Shown: positions 1-10,142, counted from the first letter of the stretch. The stretch is DNA of 64,000 nt from an uncultured Pseudomonadales bacterium (GCA_943789485.1 CALSUH010000015.1:17275-81274); one strand, 5' to 3'. Notes: generated by a model not told the origin, from the letters alone. Translations and numbers: made by a program.

Positions 1-1
1 T

Positions 2-652
2 GGCCGCACCGCGATGAACGCAAACGTTGACGTGCACGAGCCAAAACAGATGGAAGATAAAGAGTCCGTTATGTCTTTCTCTATGGAAGGAATACCCTCG
101 CAGAAAGACGCGAGTGTTCTAGCGTCTTCATGGGCACCGAAGTGGAACTCGAATCAATCCATAAGCAAATTTCAGGACGAGGTGAACGGAGAATTGAAGC
201 AGGGACACGTAGGTTGCCTGTTGATAGAGAGGAAAGATTCCAGTGGAAGTTATTTCGAGGCGGCGCCTGACTCGACGGAGCCATCTGCTAACCAGCTGCG
301 TTTGGTTTTTTCTTATCAAATATTTGGCAGCGATGAATTAAGTGCGCGCGCCAAACCTATTCAGGCTCGAATGACAGATGCTTATATTGGTCTGTCTCCG
401 GCGGATGCAAAGGCGAGAGATTTGCGTCAGGGTGATGTAGCGACAATCAGTCCATTGGGCTCACTTGTAGTGGTCTGTATTCGTACCGGCATTAAAGCTG
501 GTACTGCATTACTGCATTGCGGTGATGGCAATATCAGCCCCGCCGACTTTTCTGGTTTGATCGAGGTAGAGAAGAGCGCAACACAGACAACGAGTCGCGG
601 GATTGGGAACCTGATTGTTAGCGATTTCCACGAAAAGGAAATTAACTCATGA
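2..652 (+). CDS. nuoG: NADH-quinone oxidoreductase subunit G, C-terminal part (partial)
   Basis: This is the 3' end of nuoG, the large iron-sulfur subunit of the peripheral arm of complex I; the reading frame is open from base 2, so the gene begins upstream of the window. The first visible residues, [14 protein letters not shown], match the conserved GRTAMRAN..VHEP stretch near the C-terminal domain of NuoG (family recall). The rest is the molybdopterin-dinucleotide-binding-like C-terminal fold ([17 protein letters not shown]). The iron-sulfur motifs lie outside the window. The stop overlaps the nuoH start in an ATGA, which indicates translational coupling. The internal ATG at base 14 should not be taken as the start. 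Confidence 0.9.
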   Translation, partial: GRTAMNANVDVHEPKQMEDKESVMSFSMEGIPSQKDASVLASSWAPKWNSNQSISKFQDEVNGELKQGHVGCLLIERKDSSGSYFEAAPDSTEPSANQLRLVFSYQIFGSDELSARAKPIQARMTDAYIGLSPADAKARDLRQGDVATISPLGSLVVVCIRTGIKAGTALLHCGDGNISPADFSGLIEVEKSATQTTSRGIGNLIVSDFHEKEINS

Positions 653-1608
653 CATTCGAAGTGGGTTCCGGATTAAGCATAGGCGTAATATTGGCGACGG
701 TTATTCTCATTGCCGCTATGCTGATCTGGGTGGAACGTCGACTATTGAGCTTCTGGCAGGAACGGCTAGGACCAAATCGCGTAGGCCCTTTTGGTTTGCT
801 GCAGGTTGTCGCCGATATGATTAAAATTTTTACCAAGGAAGATTGGGTTCCTCCCTTCGCGGACAAATTTAGTTTCGTTTTGGCGCCGGCAATCATCATG
901 ACGGTGATCCTGATGAGTTTTAGCGTGGTCCCGTTTGCGCCCGGTGTTGGCGTTGTAGATTCGAATATAGGAGTACTCTTCGTTCTCGCCATGGCATCAC
1001 TAGGCGCGTATAGCGTGATGTTAGCTGGACTTTCTTCCGACAATAAATATGCCTTGTTAGGTGCATTGCGTGCTGCAGCGCAGATGATTAGTTACGAAGT
1101 CTTCATGGGCATTTCCATCCTTGGTGTGGTGGCTCTGTCTGGCACCTTTGATCTGCGTGAGATCGTGCTCGCACAAGAAGAGAACGGCTGGTACGTCATT
1201 CCGCAATTTATTGGTTTTGTGATCTTCTTGATTGCTGGAGTTGCCGAGAGTCACCGACTGCCATTCGATATACCTGAGGCAGAACAAGAAATTTGCGCGG
1301 GTTACCACACAGAATATTCAGGCATGAAATTTGGCATGTTTTTCGTTGGGGAATACCTCGGCCTAGTGTTGATATCTTCGCTAATTACTGTGCTGTTTTT
1401 CGGAGGCTGGTTAGGACCTGGATTTTTACCGCCGATATTCTGGTTCGCATTAAAGTCATTTATGTTTATTGCATTCTTTATTTTGCTGCGTGCTGCCATC
1501 CCGCGTCCGCGCTATGACCAACTGATGACCTATGGCTGGTTATTCCTCCTGCCGGTTTCACTATTAAATTTGCTGATCACTGGCGTAATTATTCTGAGTA
1601 CATCCTAA
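649..1608 (+). CDS. nuoH: NADH-quinone oxidoreductase subunit H
   Basis: NuoH (ND1 homologue) is the membrane subunit of complex I that joins the peripheral arm to the membrane arm and forms part of the quinone chamber. The 319-residue length is normal. Visible family signatures are [19 protein letters not shown] near residue 28, the [12 protein letters not shown] loop with its acidic residues near residue 205, and [13 protein letters not shown] near residue 285. About eight hydrophobic helices are seen. The ATG overlaps the nuoG stop by four bases, and nuoI follows 24 bases after its stop, so it sits within a continuous nuo operon. Confidence 0.97.
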   Translation: MTFEVGSGLSIGVILATVILIAAMLIWVERRLLSFWQERLGPNRVGPFGLLQVVADMIKIFTKEDWVPPFADKFSFVLAPAIIMTVILMSFSVVPFAPGVGVVDSNIGVLFVLAMASLGAYSVMLAGLSSDNKYALLGALRAAAQMISYEVFMGISILGVVALSGTFDLREIVLAQEENGWYVIPQFIGFVIFLIAGVAESHRLPFDIPEAEQEICAGYHTEYSGMKFGMFFVGEYLGLVLISSLITVLFFGGWLGPGFLPPIFWFALKSFMFIAFFILLRAAIPRPRYDQLMTYGWLFLLPVSLLNLLITGVIILSTS

Positions 1609-1632
1609 TGTTGCAAATATTTGGAGAAAGAT

Positions 1633-2172
1633 ATGCTCACACTGATTAAGGATACACTGACGAGTCAGGTGGTTACCCTCTGGCGGGTGTTCTCACATCT
1701 ATGGGTGAAGGCTGACACCGTCGAGTACCCTGATGTGCAGCCGTATATGTTCCCACGCTGGCGTGGCCGCATCATACTTAGTCGTGATCCAGATGGAGAA
1801 GAGCGCTGTGTCGCCTGCAACTTGTGCGCGGTAGCTTGTCCTGTGGACTGTATCGCACTGCAGAAAACCGAAGATGAGGAAGGGCGCTGGTATCCAGAAT
1901 TTTTTCGCATCAATTTTTCTAGATGCATCATGTGCGGTTTCTGCGAAGAAGCCTGCCCAACGAATGCCATTCAACTTACGCCGGATTTCGAGATGGCGGA
2001 GTACAAGCGACAGGACATGGTGTGGGAGAAGGAAGACTTATTAATCGACGGCACCGGGAAATACCACGATTACAATTTCTATAGTGTGGCGGGCAAGAAA
2101 ATCGCTGGCAAAGACAAGGGCGAGGCGTTGAATGAAGCTGTGCCTGTTAATGTGAGGAGCCTGTTACCGTGA
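1633..2172 (+). CDS. nuoI: NADH-quinone oxidoreductase subunit I (ferredoxin-like)
   Basis: NuoI carries the two [4Fe-4S] clusters N6a and N6b that pass electrons towards N2 and quinone. Both cysteine motifs are complete: [15 protein letters not shown] near residue 60 and [13 protein letters not shown] near residue 99. I chose the ATG at 1633 because GGAG at 1623-1626 lies at Shine-Dalgarno distance; an in-frame TTG at 1621 would add four residues but lies on top of that site. The 179-residue length suits the family. The stop TGA overlaps the GTG start of nuoJ. Confidence 0.95.
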   Translation: MLTLIKDTLTSQVVTLWRVFSHLWVKADTVEYPDVQPYMFPRWRGRIILSRDPDGEERCVACNLCAVACPVDCIALQKTEDEEGRWYPEFFRINFSRCIMCGFCEEACPTNAIQLTPDFEMAEYKRQDMVWEKEDLLIDGTGKYHDYNFYSVAGKKIAGKDKGEALNEAVPVNVRSLLP

Positions 2173-2651
2173 TTTTGCTCTTCTACATAGCGGGATTGGT
2201 GGCTGTCATTGCAACAGTAGGGGTCATCCTACAGACAAATATTGTGCATGCGCTTATCTACCTAATTCTGTCGCTGTTAGCAGTCGCCGTTTGTTTCTAT
2301 ACGCTAGGTGCGCCGTTTGCCGCCATATTAGAAGCGATAGTCTACGCGGGTGCAATCATGGTGTTATTCCTGTTTGTGATTATGATGCTGAATATGGGGC
2401 AGCATAGTCTCGATCAAGAGCGAAGCTGGATGGGTCCGAAGGTGTGGATCGTGCCTTCAGTATTGGCTTCGGCGTTACTCGCGCAACTACTTACCGTAAT
2501 GATGCAATATGAACACGAACTCGCGTTAACTACCGTCGATGTCATGGAAGTGAGTGCATTGCTGTTTGGCCCCTATGTGTTGGCGGTAGAACTGGCATCC
2601 ATATTGTTACTTGCAGGATTAGTGTCCGCTTACCACTTAGCAAAAAAATGA
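2169..2651 (+). CDS. nuoJ: NADH-quinone oxidoreductase subunit J
   Basis: NuoJ (ND6 homologue) is a small membrane subunit of complex I with five helices. The 160-residue product has the conserved [20 protein letters not shown] helix (around residues 54-73), which in the family contains the pi-bulge segment involved in coupling. The start is GTG at 2169, overlapping the nuoI stop by four bases (GTGA). A 75-base gap without a gene separates it from nuoK. Confidence 0.95.
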   Translation: MILLFYIAGLVAVIATVGVILQTNIVHALIYLILSLLAVAVCFYTLGAPFAAILEAIVYAGAIMVLFLFVIMMLNMGQHSLDQERSWMGPKVWIVPSVLASALLAQLLTVMMQYEHELALTTVDVMEVSALLFGPYVLAVELASILLLAGLVSAYHLAKK

Positions 2652-2726
2652 AGAGAATAAGTGAAAGAGAGCGAAATGTTAAAGCCGTTCACAGACGTAA
2701 TTCAAACGAGTGAGAAGAGATAGACG

Positions 2727-3035
2727 ATGGACTCGATCCCAATTGAACATGGACTGATCTTGGCTGGCATACTATTTGTGCTCGGTTTAGTTGGTGTGCT
2801 TACCCGGCGCAACATCGTATTCGTGCTTATGTCGCTCGAGATCATGATCAACGCCAGTGGCCTAGCCTTCATCGTGGCTGCATCGCGCTGGGAGCATGCC
2901 GACGGTCAGGTTATGTTCCTAATGATACTTACTTTGGCTGCCGCGGAAGTGGCGGTGGGTCTAGGTCTTATTATTCAAATGTATCGACGCTATCACACGG
3001 TCGATATTAATGTGTTAAGTCAGATGAAGGGATAG
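2727..3035 (+). CDS. nuoK: NADH-quinone oxidoreductase subunit K
   Basis: NuoK (ND4L homologue) is a three-helix membrane subunit of complex I. The 102-residue protein shows both conserved membrane glutamates of the proton path: one in [13 protein letters not shown] (about residue 37) and one in [12 protein letters not shown] (about residue 73). The ATG is preceded by GAGAAGAGATAG-like purines. The last coding bases are followed after 15 bases by the GTG start of nuoL. Confidence 0.95.
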   Translation: MDSIPIEHGLILAGILFVLGLVGVLTRRNIVFVLMSLEIMINASGLAFIVAASRWEHADGQVMFLMILTLAAAEVAVGLGLIIQMYRRYHTVDINVLSQMKG

Positions 3036-3050
3036 GGGCAGAAAGCTAGC

Positions 3051-4904
3051 GTGCAAGATTTAATTTGGCTATTACCGACGTATCCGTTACTGGGCTTTTT
3101 AAGCCTAGTGCTTACTAGTGGGAAGCTGCCGAAGAATGTTGTTGGTGCTATCGGTGCAGGATCTATAGGCCTGTCGTTTTTGACCGCCGCCCTTATCGCT
3201 TATCAATTCCTAAGCTCTGGTGAGACGCACTTTGTCATTGAGATGTGGACCTGGATGGCAGTAGGGAACTTCACCCCCGGATTTAGCTTCTACATAGATG
3301 GCCTTTCGGTGGTCATGATGCTAATCATCACCGGCGTGGGTTTTTTAATTCACCTCTACTCCGCAGGTTTCATGCTGGATGATCCCAGCTACAGCCGCTT
3401 TTTCTCGTACATGAATCTGTTTGTAGCCTCGATGTTGGTTCTGGTTCTAGCTGATAATCTTCTACTGCTATATCTAGGGTGGGAAGGAGTCGGGTTGTGT
3501 AGCTACTTACTTATTGGGTTCTGGTACGAGAAGCCTGAGAATGGCTATGCGGCAAGAAAGGCATTTATCACGACTCGCGTCGGCGACACTTCGATGGCAA
3601 TCGGCCTGTTTTTGTTGTTCGCCCAGTTAGGCACGCTAAATATACAAGACATGCTGCATGCTGCCGAAACACAGTGGGCTGTCGGTTCCGGCCTAGCAGT
3701 TGCGGCCTCGTTGTTACTACTTGGTGGTGCGGTGGGTAAGTCTGCACAACTGCCACTGCAGACGTGGTTGCCGGATGCGATGGCCGGCCCTACACCGATT
3801 AGTGCATTGATTCACGCTGCCACGATGGTTACTGCCGGCGTCTATCTGGTTGCGCGTACTCATGTACTGTTTGAACTTGCACCGAACGTGCAGCTATTGG
3901 TCGCATGGATAGGTTTAATTACCTTGTTGATGGCTGGCTTCACCGCCATGACGCAGCACGATATTAAACGAATTCTCGCCTACTCAACAATCAGCCAGAT
4001 TGGCTATATGTTCTTAGGTCTGGGTGTCGGTGCCTGGTCGGCTTCGGTTTTTCATCTGATGACACACGCATTCTTCAAGGCCTTGTTATTTCTAGCTGCG
4101 GGCACGGTGATTCACAGTCTGCATCACGAACATGACATTTTTAAGATGGGGGGTAAGCGCAAGCAGCTGCCAATCGCCTTCGCTTCCTTCATGATAGGTA
4201 GCCTCGCCTTGGCGGCTTTCCCATTCACTTCAGGCTATTTCAGCAAGGATGAGATTCTTATTGCTGCTTTGGAGCTTCAGGGGCCGGGTATGATTCTTTG
4301 GCTAGGCGGCGTCCTCGGCGCCTTCCTCACCGGCATCTACAGTTTTAGACTCGTGTTCGTTGTGTTCTTTGGTGAGAGCAAGGGGCACCACAATGAGACA
4401 GAGGTCACCGGTTTCAGCATGGCTACCCCGCTAATAGTCTTAATGGTGCTAGCACTATTTGGCGGCTGGATACAGATTCCCGTGGACGCGGTCTTTGGTC
4501 ACGGGGAAGCTCATGAAGCAGAACACCATATCAGTGGATTGATGCACGCGATCATGATCGCCGTTCCCCTGCTGGGTATTGGAGTCAGTTATCTGTTCTT
4601 TATGTCGAAAACGTTCTCTGTAGAAAAGCTTATGGCCAATCCACTGGCGGCGCAGCTGCATCAATTCTGGTTCAGCGGGTGGGGGATGGATGCTCTCTAT
4701 AACTTTCTCTTTATAAGGCCATTCGTGTTTCTCGCTCGGGTTAATAAGAATGATCTAATCGATGCCGGTTACGGGTTGGTGGTAGAAATTTCCCGGGCCG
4801 CCCACGTAATGTTTGCACGCACTCAAACCGGCCAGCTACGTTGGTATGTGCTTAGCGTCGCTGGCGGTGTGGTAATACTGATTACGCTAGGAGTGGCGCT
4901 ATGA
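3051..4904 (+). CDS. nuoL: NADH-quinone oxidoreductase subunit L
   Basis: NuoL (ND5 homologue) is the distal antiporter-like, proton-pumping subunit of complex I. The 617-residue product has the essential Glu in YLGWEGVGLCSYLLIGFW, the conserved Lys in GAVGKSAQLPLQTWLPDAM and the broken-helix region GPTPISALIHAATMVTAGVY. The C-terminal half contains the His-rich loop (GHGEAHEAEHH) and the long lateral helix region expected of NuoL. Translation starts at GTG 3051. The stop overlaps the nuoM ATG by four bases. Confidence 0.96.
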   Translation: MQDLIWLLPTYPLLGFLSLVLTSGKLPKNVVGAIGAGSIGLSFLTAALIAYQFLSSGETHFVIEMWTWMAVGNFTPGFSFYIDGLSVVMMLIITGVGFLIHLYSAGFMLDDPSYSRFFSYMNLFVASMLVLVLADNLLLLYLGWEGVGLCSYLLIGFWYEKPENGYAARKAFITTRVGDTSMAIGLFLLFAQLGTLNIQDMLHAAETQWAVGSGLAVAASLLLLGGAVGKSAQLPLQTWLPDAMAGPTPISALIHAATMVTAGVYLVARTHVLFELAPNVQLLVAWIGLITLLMAGFTAMTQHDIKRILAYSTISQIGYMFLGLGVGAWSASVFHLMTHAFFKALLFLAAGTVIHSLHHEHDIFKMGGKRKQLPIAFASFMIGSLALAAFPFTSGYFSKDEILIAALELQGPGMILWLGGVLGAFLTGIYSFRLVFVVFFGESKGHHNETEVTGFSMATPLIVLMVLALFGGWIQIPVDAVFGHGEAHEAEHHISGLMHAIMIAVPLLGIGVSYLFFMSKTFSVEKLMANPLAAQLHQFWFSGWGMDALYNFLFIRPFVFLARVNKNDLIDAGYGLVVEISRAAHVMFARTQTGQLRWYVLSVAGGVVILITLGVAL

Positions 4905-6403
4905 TTTTAGTAGTGCTCATAAGCATCTTGTTTCTGGGTGGTGTTCTCGCCTGGTTATCTGAAGGCCTGGATTCCAGATTTCCAAGGGCTGTCGCTCTGG
5001 CAGCTGTAGTTATCGACCTGCTGGTCATGATGGCTCTAGTCGGAGCAGATCCCGAGGGCTCTAGCTGGATCGTTCAGCTCAATGCGCAGTGGATACCGCG
5101 CTTCGGCATTTCATTTCATTTGGCCGCTGATGGGCTCAGCGTCCTAATGATGGTGCTAACAGCCTTTCTAGGGATTATTGCAATTGGCTCGGCATGGGAT
5201 GAGATTACTGAGAGAACCGGATTCTTCTATTTCAATCTGCTCTGGACTCTTGCTGGGGTTATCGGTGTCTTCACCGCGCTCGATCTCTTCCTGTTTTTCT
5301 TCTTCTGGGAAGTCATGTTGATTCCGATGTATTTCATCATTGCGATCTGGGGGCATGAAAACAAAAACTACGCCGCGATGAAGTTCTTTATCTTCACGCA
5401 GGTCACCGGAATGCTAATGCTGATATCGATACTGGTATTAGCCTATTTTCACTACGTACAGTTTGGCTGGTTCAGTTTCGATTACTTCGAACTACTGAAA
5501 GTGAATACCAGTAGCGCGATAGAAATGTGGATTATGCTCGGATTTTTCGTAGCCTTCAGTACAAAGCTGCCGAGTTTTCCTTTTCATTCTTGGCTGCCCG
5601 ATGCCCACTCACAGGCGCCAACTGCTGGTAGTGTGATCCTGGCTGGCGTGCTGCTTAAGACCGGCGCCTATGGTCTGATAAGATTTGCCGTGCCGCTTTT
5701 CCCAGAAGCTTCCATGCAGTTTGCGCCGGTCGCTATGACGCTGGCGGTTATCAGTATTCTCTACTGTGCCAAGGTAGCCTTCGCGCAAACCGACATAAAA
5801 CGCTTGATCGCCTACACCAGTATTAGCCACATGGGCTTCGTTATGCTCGGTATCTACGCGTGGAACGAACAAGCGTTGCAGGGTGCCGTAATGACGATGC
5901 TGGCACACGGTCTAAGTGCTGCTGCATTGTTTATGTTAGCGGGTGGCTTACAGCACCGAATTCATACGCGTGACATGGATCATATGGGAGGGTTCTGGGC
6001 AAAAGTGCCACGACTATCCTTCGTTGCCTTATTTTTCTCGATTGCTGCTTTAGGTATGCCTGGTCTGGGAAATTTCGTCGGTGAGTTCCTTGCATTGTTA
6101 GGCGCGTTCCAGGCGAGCATTAGTCTTACCGTTGCTGCTGCATTTGGTCTCATCTTCGCATCGGTCTATTCTCTCTGGGTAATTCAGAAGGTTTTCCATG
6201 GCGCTTATCAAAACTCGGACTTCGATGACACTCACCTAGCCGACCTGAGTCGTCGCGAGATGTTTTATTTTGGGGCAATGATGATTGGTTTGATTTGGAT
6301 GGGTATGTACCCACAGAGCTTTTTGGATATGTCGTCCACTACCCTGACGAATTTACTTAACGAAACTGGGCAGCTTCTCTTCACACAGGGCAGCGAGCTA
6401 TGA
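4901..6403 (+). CDS. nuoM: NADH-quinone oxidoreductase subunit M
   Basis: NuoM (ND4 homologue) is the second antiporter-like subunit of the complex I membrane arm. It is 500 residues long with about 14 helices. Key landmarks are the Glu in FFWEVMLIPMYFII, the Lys in FSTKLPSFPFHSWLPDAHSQ, and the QTDIKRLIAYTSISHMGF segment. ATGA overlaps join it to both nuoL and nuoN, so its translation is probably coupled to them. Confidence 0.96.
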   Translation: MILVVLISILFLGGVLAWLSEGLDSRFPRAVALAAVVIDLLVMMALVGADPEGSSWIVQLNAQWIPRFGISFHLAADGLSVLMMVLTAFLGIIAIGSAWDEITERTGFFYFNLLWTLAGVIGVFTALDLFLFFFFWEVMLIPMYFIIAIWGHENKNYAAMKFFIFTQVTGMLMLISILVLAYFHYVQFGWFSFDYFELLKVNTSSAIEMWIMLGFFVAFSTKLPSFPFHSWLPDAHSQAPTAGSVILAGVLLKTGAYGLIRFAVPLFPEASMQFAPVAMTLAVISILYCAKVAFAQTDIKRLIAYTSISHMGFVMLGIYAWNEQALQGAVMTMLAHGLSAAALFMLAGGLQHRIHTRDMDHMGGFWAKVPRLSFVALFFSIAALGMPGLGNFVGEFLALLGAFQASISLTVAAAFGLIFASVYSLWVIQKVFHGAYQNSDFDDTHLADLSRREMFYFGAMMIGLIWMGMYPQSFLDMSSTTLTNLLNETGQLLFTQGSEL

Positions 6404-7863
6404 TTACGTCGTTCAATGATTTACTCCCACTACTGCCATTGCTTATAGTGACGGTGACGTCCGTAGTAGCAATGCTGATGATTGGCATACGCCGTAGTTA
6501 CATCGCCACCGGTGCCATTGTGATTACTGGACTGTTAGTGGCAACACTGGTTGCTGTGTCAATGATGGGCTGGACCAATCAGCAAATTACACCGCTGCTC
6601 ATTATCGATCAGTACAGCCTGTTATTTACCGCTGTTGTTTGCGCATCGGCCATGGTTCTTGCGGTATTAAGCTTTCCCTATTTCTTCGAGCTGGATGATC
6701 AAAAAGAAGAATACTTCCTGCTGCTAACGATCGCGACTGTCGGCGCTATTGTGATGGTGAGCAGTAATCATTTCGTGAGCACCGTGTTAGGGCTAGAGAC
6801 ACTCAGTATGTCTTTGTATGGCATGATCGCCTATCCTTTGCACAGTTCGAAATCGGCGAAGTTTCCGCTGGAAGCATCAGTTAAATATCTTGTTCTTTCG
6901 GCGGCCGCTTCTGGTTTTATCTTATTCGGTATGGCGCTGATTTATGCGCAGACTGGGACGCTTTCATTCGCTAGCGTTACCAAGCTGCCCGCGTCAGGGC
7001 TGGGAGATGGTTATACGGTTGTTGCGTTGCTGATGGTTGTTTCTGGCATGGCATTCAAACTCTCCCTAGCGCCATTTCATATGTGGACGCCTGATGTTTA
7101 TGAAGGAGCTCCTCTACCTGCTACGGCGTATTTGGCCACGATTGGTAAGGCGGCGATGTTCGTCGTACTGCTGCGCTTCTTACTGGTAAGTGAAGCGTTG
7201 AACTTCGATTCAATGCTGGCTGTTCTCACTCTTATCGCCGCTATTTCTATGTTAGCGGGCAATTTGCTAGCTTTGTTGCAAGACAACCTGAAAAGAATTT
7301 TGGCGTATTCGTCTATCGCGCACATGGGCTATCTGCTACTCGCTCTGGTTGCTGGGCACTATGTCACAGGAACAATCGCGGTCGAGGCAATTACCTTCTA
7401 TCTGATCGCTTATATGATCATGTCGTTAGGTGCCTTCGGTGTGGCGTCGATCATATCTTCGAGTGAGAAGGAGTTCGATTCGATAAAAGAGTACCGGGGA
7501 CTTTTTTGGCGCAACCCTTTATTAGCTGCAACTTTTATTGCAATGCTACTCTCTCTTGCTGGCATTCCGCTCACGGTAGGATTTATAGGCAAGTTCTATA
7601 TATTCCTAAGCGGCGTTGAAGCGGAGCTTTGGATGCTGCTAGGGTTTTTAGTGATGGGCAGTGGCATCGGTCTGTACTACTATCTTCGAATAATCTATCG
7701 CATGTTCATGCCGGAAAAGCAGTCCCTGCCTTATCGAGTTGGTGGAGTGGAGAGTGTTAGTTCCTACGCAGTGCTCGCAATTCTATTATTCTTGTTGCTA
7801 CTGTTTGGCATCTATCCCGAACCAATCATGTCGATCGTTGCCACAGCCTCTGCATTCATCTAA
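6400..7863 (+). CDS. nuoN: NADH-quinone oxidoreductase subunit N
   Basis: NuoN (ND2 homologue) is the proximal antiporter-like subunit of complex I. The 487-residue protein has the Glu in VLGLETLSMSLYGMIAY, the Lys in AFKLSLAPFHMWTPDVYEGA and the LKRILAYSSIAHMGYLL segment. It closes the nuo operon. Its start overlaps the nuoM stop (ATGA). The next gene, an RnfG-like protein, starts 38 bases later on the same strand and may share the transcript. Confidence 0.96.
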   Translation: MITSFNDLLPLLPLLIVTVTSVVAMLMIGIRRSYIATGAIVITGLLVATLVAVSMMGWTNQQITPLLIIDQYSLLFTAVVCASAMVLAVLSFPYFFELDDQKEEYFLLLTIATVGAIVMVSSNHFVSTVLGLETLSMSLYGMIAYPLHSSKSAKFPLEASVKYLVLSAAASGFILFGMALIYAQTGTLSFASVTKLPASGLGDGYTVVALLMVVSGMAFKLSLAPFHMWTPDVYEGAPLPATAYLATIGKAAMFVVLLRFLLVSEALNFDSMLAVLTLIAAISMLAGNLLALLQDNLKRILAYSSIAHMGYLLLALVAGHYVTGTIAVEAITFYLIAYMIMSLGAFGVASIISSSEKEFDSIKEYRGLFWRNPLLAATFIAMLLSLAGIPLTVGFIGKFYIFLSGVEAELWMLLGFLVMGSGIGLYYYLRIIYRMFMPEKQSLPYRVGGVESVSSYAVLAILLFLLLLFGIYPEPIMSIVATASAFI

Positions 7864-7900
7864 GTTTTATTCAGGCTCATCCTAAAAGCGAATCGCGCTG

Positions 7901-8578
7901 ATGGATAGTATGTCTTCGTTTCTAAAAAATAATTTCCCACAGTGCGCTGTGTTAGCAGCCTTATTGATCCTGCTCATAGCCGTTAATCGCTTAACGGCGG
8001 ATGGCTTGTTGGAGGTACGGCAGGAATTCGATCGGCGTAATCTCTATCAGTTTTTTGACCCCGGCAGCTTTGATAACGATCTAGTGCTAGATAACTATTT
8101 ACTTCCAGCTAATGCTCAGACCAGCAAGCTCAGCAACTTGCATTTGCTTAACTTGGACAGGGATCGGCTTGCCTACATCGCAAGAAAGGATGGTAAGGCA
8201 GTGGCGGTGGCTGTACCGGCGAGTGCAGAAGATGGCTTCAATGGTAAGATTGACCTGCTAATCGCAGTCGACATGTTTGGTCGTATTAGTGCCGCTCGTG
8301 TAATCGAAGATGTCGATTCCAGGCAACTCTTTGGAGTAGTGGATGTCATAGATTCCAAATGGATGAACGGGTTCGCAGGAAATAGCATGCGCGACATCTT
8401 GCGTCTGAGCTGGCAACCGATTACCGCTGAAAACGAATACGATCAATTCGTAGGAGCATCGATTACGTCTAAATCAGTCGCTAAGCAGATATACGACGCG
8501 CTCGTGTTCTATCAATCGAATCGAATCGAGCTCATGCGGGGCAGACGAGAGGGCGAGAAAGTTAAGGGAACAATATGA
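7901..8578 (+). CDS. RnfG-like FMN-binding domain protein (orphan)
   Basis: The 225-residue protein has one N-terminal membrane helix (about residues 14-28, VLAALLILLIAVNRLTADGL) followed by a domain that ends in FVGASITSKSVAKQIYDAL. That motif resembles the S/T-G-A-S/T-x-T site where RnfG and NqrC bind FMN covalently through Thr (established for the family). AVNRLTAD after the helix is also RnfG-like. No other rnf or nqr genes are nearby; instead it lies 38 bases after nuoN. It may carry electrons at the periplasmic face, but its partner is unknown. The ATG at 7901 is used; an in-frame ATG at 7910 is possible. Its stop overlaps the ATG of a methyltransferase pseudogene. Confidence 0.75.
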   Translation: MDSMSSFLKNNFPQCAVLAALLILLIAVNRLTADGLLEVRQEFDRRNLYQFFDPGSFDNDLVLDNYLLPANAQTSKLSNLHLLNLDRDRLAYIARKDGKAVAVAVPASAEDGFNGKIDLLIAVDMFGRISAARVIEDVDSRQLFGVVDVIDSKWMNGFAGNSMRDILRLSWQPITAENEYDQFVGASITSKSVAKQIYDALVFYQSNRIELMRGRREGEKVKGTI

Positions 8579-9060
8579 CATTCAAAGACCCTTTCTTCGG
8601 GCACTCTCAGACTTATGCCGACGCGCGACCTAGCTCTCCTGATGAGCTGTTTGAATTTCTGAATTCTCCGTGTAAACATCATGATTTGGTCTGGGACTGT
8701 GCAACAGGTAATGGGCATGCAGGGGTGTCCTGGCGAAAATATTGAAGCGCGTGATTGCGACCGACGGTGGTGCTGAGTAGTTAGAGCGTGCACAGCCGAC
8801 TGAGAATATCGCGTATCGACAGGTGGCGGCAGAACAGCCATTACCCGGGAAAAAATTCAGCGATTTAAATAGCCGTGGCTCAGGCGCTGTATTGGTTTGA
8901 TACAGGTACGTTCTTCGATAATGCTCAAGCCTGGCGGTGTTTTGGCAGCCTGGTGCCATGCGGTGAATGGATTCGGAGAAAACCCAACGGTTGACTTGAC
9001 CGTTGACGGTTAAGCTAGCGAGATTGTAGGGCATTACCAGGCTGCGTCGCCTTGGTATTG
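8575..9060 (+). pseudogene. Class I SAM-dependent methyltransferase, decayed
   Basis: A normal ATG at 8575 opens a frame reading MTFKDPFFGHSQTYADARP then LVWDCATGNGHAGV, the typical start and SAM-binding motif of a class I methyltransferase. That frame stops at 8743. The homologous reading continues in other frames: KRVIATDGGAE, stop, LERAQPTENIAYRQVAAEQ, then AVAQALYWFD, then MLKPGGVLAAWCHAVNGFG and, after another stop, ASEIVGHYQ. These blocks are in the order expected of the family, so at least three frameshifts and two in-frame stops have destroyed the gene. The original start overlaps the stop of the RnfG-like gene (ATGA), so the two were once coupled. Confidence 0.8.
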
Positions 9061-9110
9061 GGGTCTAATCAGACTATCATTGTTCGCTCGACAGACAGCG
9101 AAGGACACTC

Positions 9111-10142
9111 ATGTCTACAAGCAAGATCTCGGTTATTGGTGGTGGTAGCTTTGGCACTGTGATCGCCAATATTTCTGCTGAGAACGGTTATGACGTCAAT
9201 TTTTGGATGCGTAACAAATCGCAGGCAGAGCAACTCAACAGTACCCGCGAAAACTCGCAATACCTACCCGATTACCAACTTAACGAGAGGATCTTCGCTA
9301 CATCAAATATGGCGGCAGCAGTAAATGACTGCGGTTTAATTTTTGTGGCTGTCCCGAGCTCTTCGTTCCGTCAGGTAGTAAGGGACATGGTTCCGCATCT
9401 TGCCGAGAATACTGTGCTTGTTAGCACCACGAAGGGAATAGAAAGTGGCAGCTTTGATTTGATGACTCAGATATTGCATCAGGAAGCCCCGAATGCCAAA
9501 GTAGGTGTGCTAAGTGGTCCGAACCTTGCTGTGGAGATCGCGAAAAAAGATCTCACCGGCACCGTGATTGCGAGCCCTGATGAACAAGTGCGCGAATTGG
9601 TGAAGAGTGCACTTAAGTCTAAGTATTTTCGAGTCTATGCGAACAACGACATGTTCGGTGTGGAATTGGGTGGCTCGCTTAAAAATATTTATGCGATTAT
9701 TGCCGGTATAGCGACGGCTCTTGGTATGGGTCATAACACCAATAGCATGTTAGTGACTCGCGCCTTAACTGAGATGGCTAGGTTCGGAAAGGAGTTAGGT
9801 GCTGATCCGATGACGTTCTTGGGTTTGGCGGGTGTAGGTGATCTGATTGTCACTTGTTCGACGCCATTGAGTCGGAATTACAGAATTGGTCTAGCCCTAG
9901 GTAAGGGTGTCCCTCTAGAAGAAGCAATAGCCGAGTTAGGGCAGGTGGCTGAGGGCGTAAATACGGTTAAGCTGGTGCAAGAGAAAGCCGAAGAATTAGC
10001 CGTCTATATGCCGCTGGCTAGCGGGCTATATAAGATAATTTATGAAAATGATTCTCTTGAGAATATAATTTCATCGTTGATGCTGAGTGAACTGGCTTTG
10101 GATGTCGAGTTTGCAGCGAATGAAGATAAGACTCTTGATTAG
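9111..10142 (+). CDS. gpsA: Glycerol-3-phosphate dehydrogenase [NAD(P)+]
   Basis: GpsA reduces dihydroxyacetone phosphate to sn-glycerol 3-phosphate for phospholipid synthesis in the cytoplasm. The 343-residue product has the dinucleotide-binding loop VIGGGSFGT at residues 8-16, TTKGIE, the LSGPNLAVEIAKK loop, the catalytic Lys in GGSLKNIYAIIAG and the C-terminal GVGDLIVTCSTPLSRNYR motif. The ATG at 9111 is the only start that keeps the whole Rossmann fold. It stands 50 bases after the methyltransferase remnant and before a DUF4389 gene. Confidence 0.97.
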   Translation: MSTSKISVIGGGSFGTVIANISAENGYDVNFWMRNKSQAEQLNSTRENSQYLPDYQLNERIFATSNMAAAVNDCGLIFVAVPSSSFRQVVRDMVPHLAENTVLVSTTKGIESGSFDLMTQILHQEAPNAKVGVLSGPNLAVEIAKKDLTGTVIASPDEQVRELVKSALKSKYFRVYANNDMFGVELGGSLKNIYAIIAGIATALGMGHNTNSMLVTRALTEMARFGKELGADPMTFLGLAGVGDLIVTCSTPLSRNYRIGLALGKGVPLEEAIAELGQVAEGVNTVKLVQEKAEELAVYMPLASGLYKIIYENDSLENIISSLMLSELALDVEFAANEDKTLD

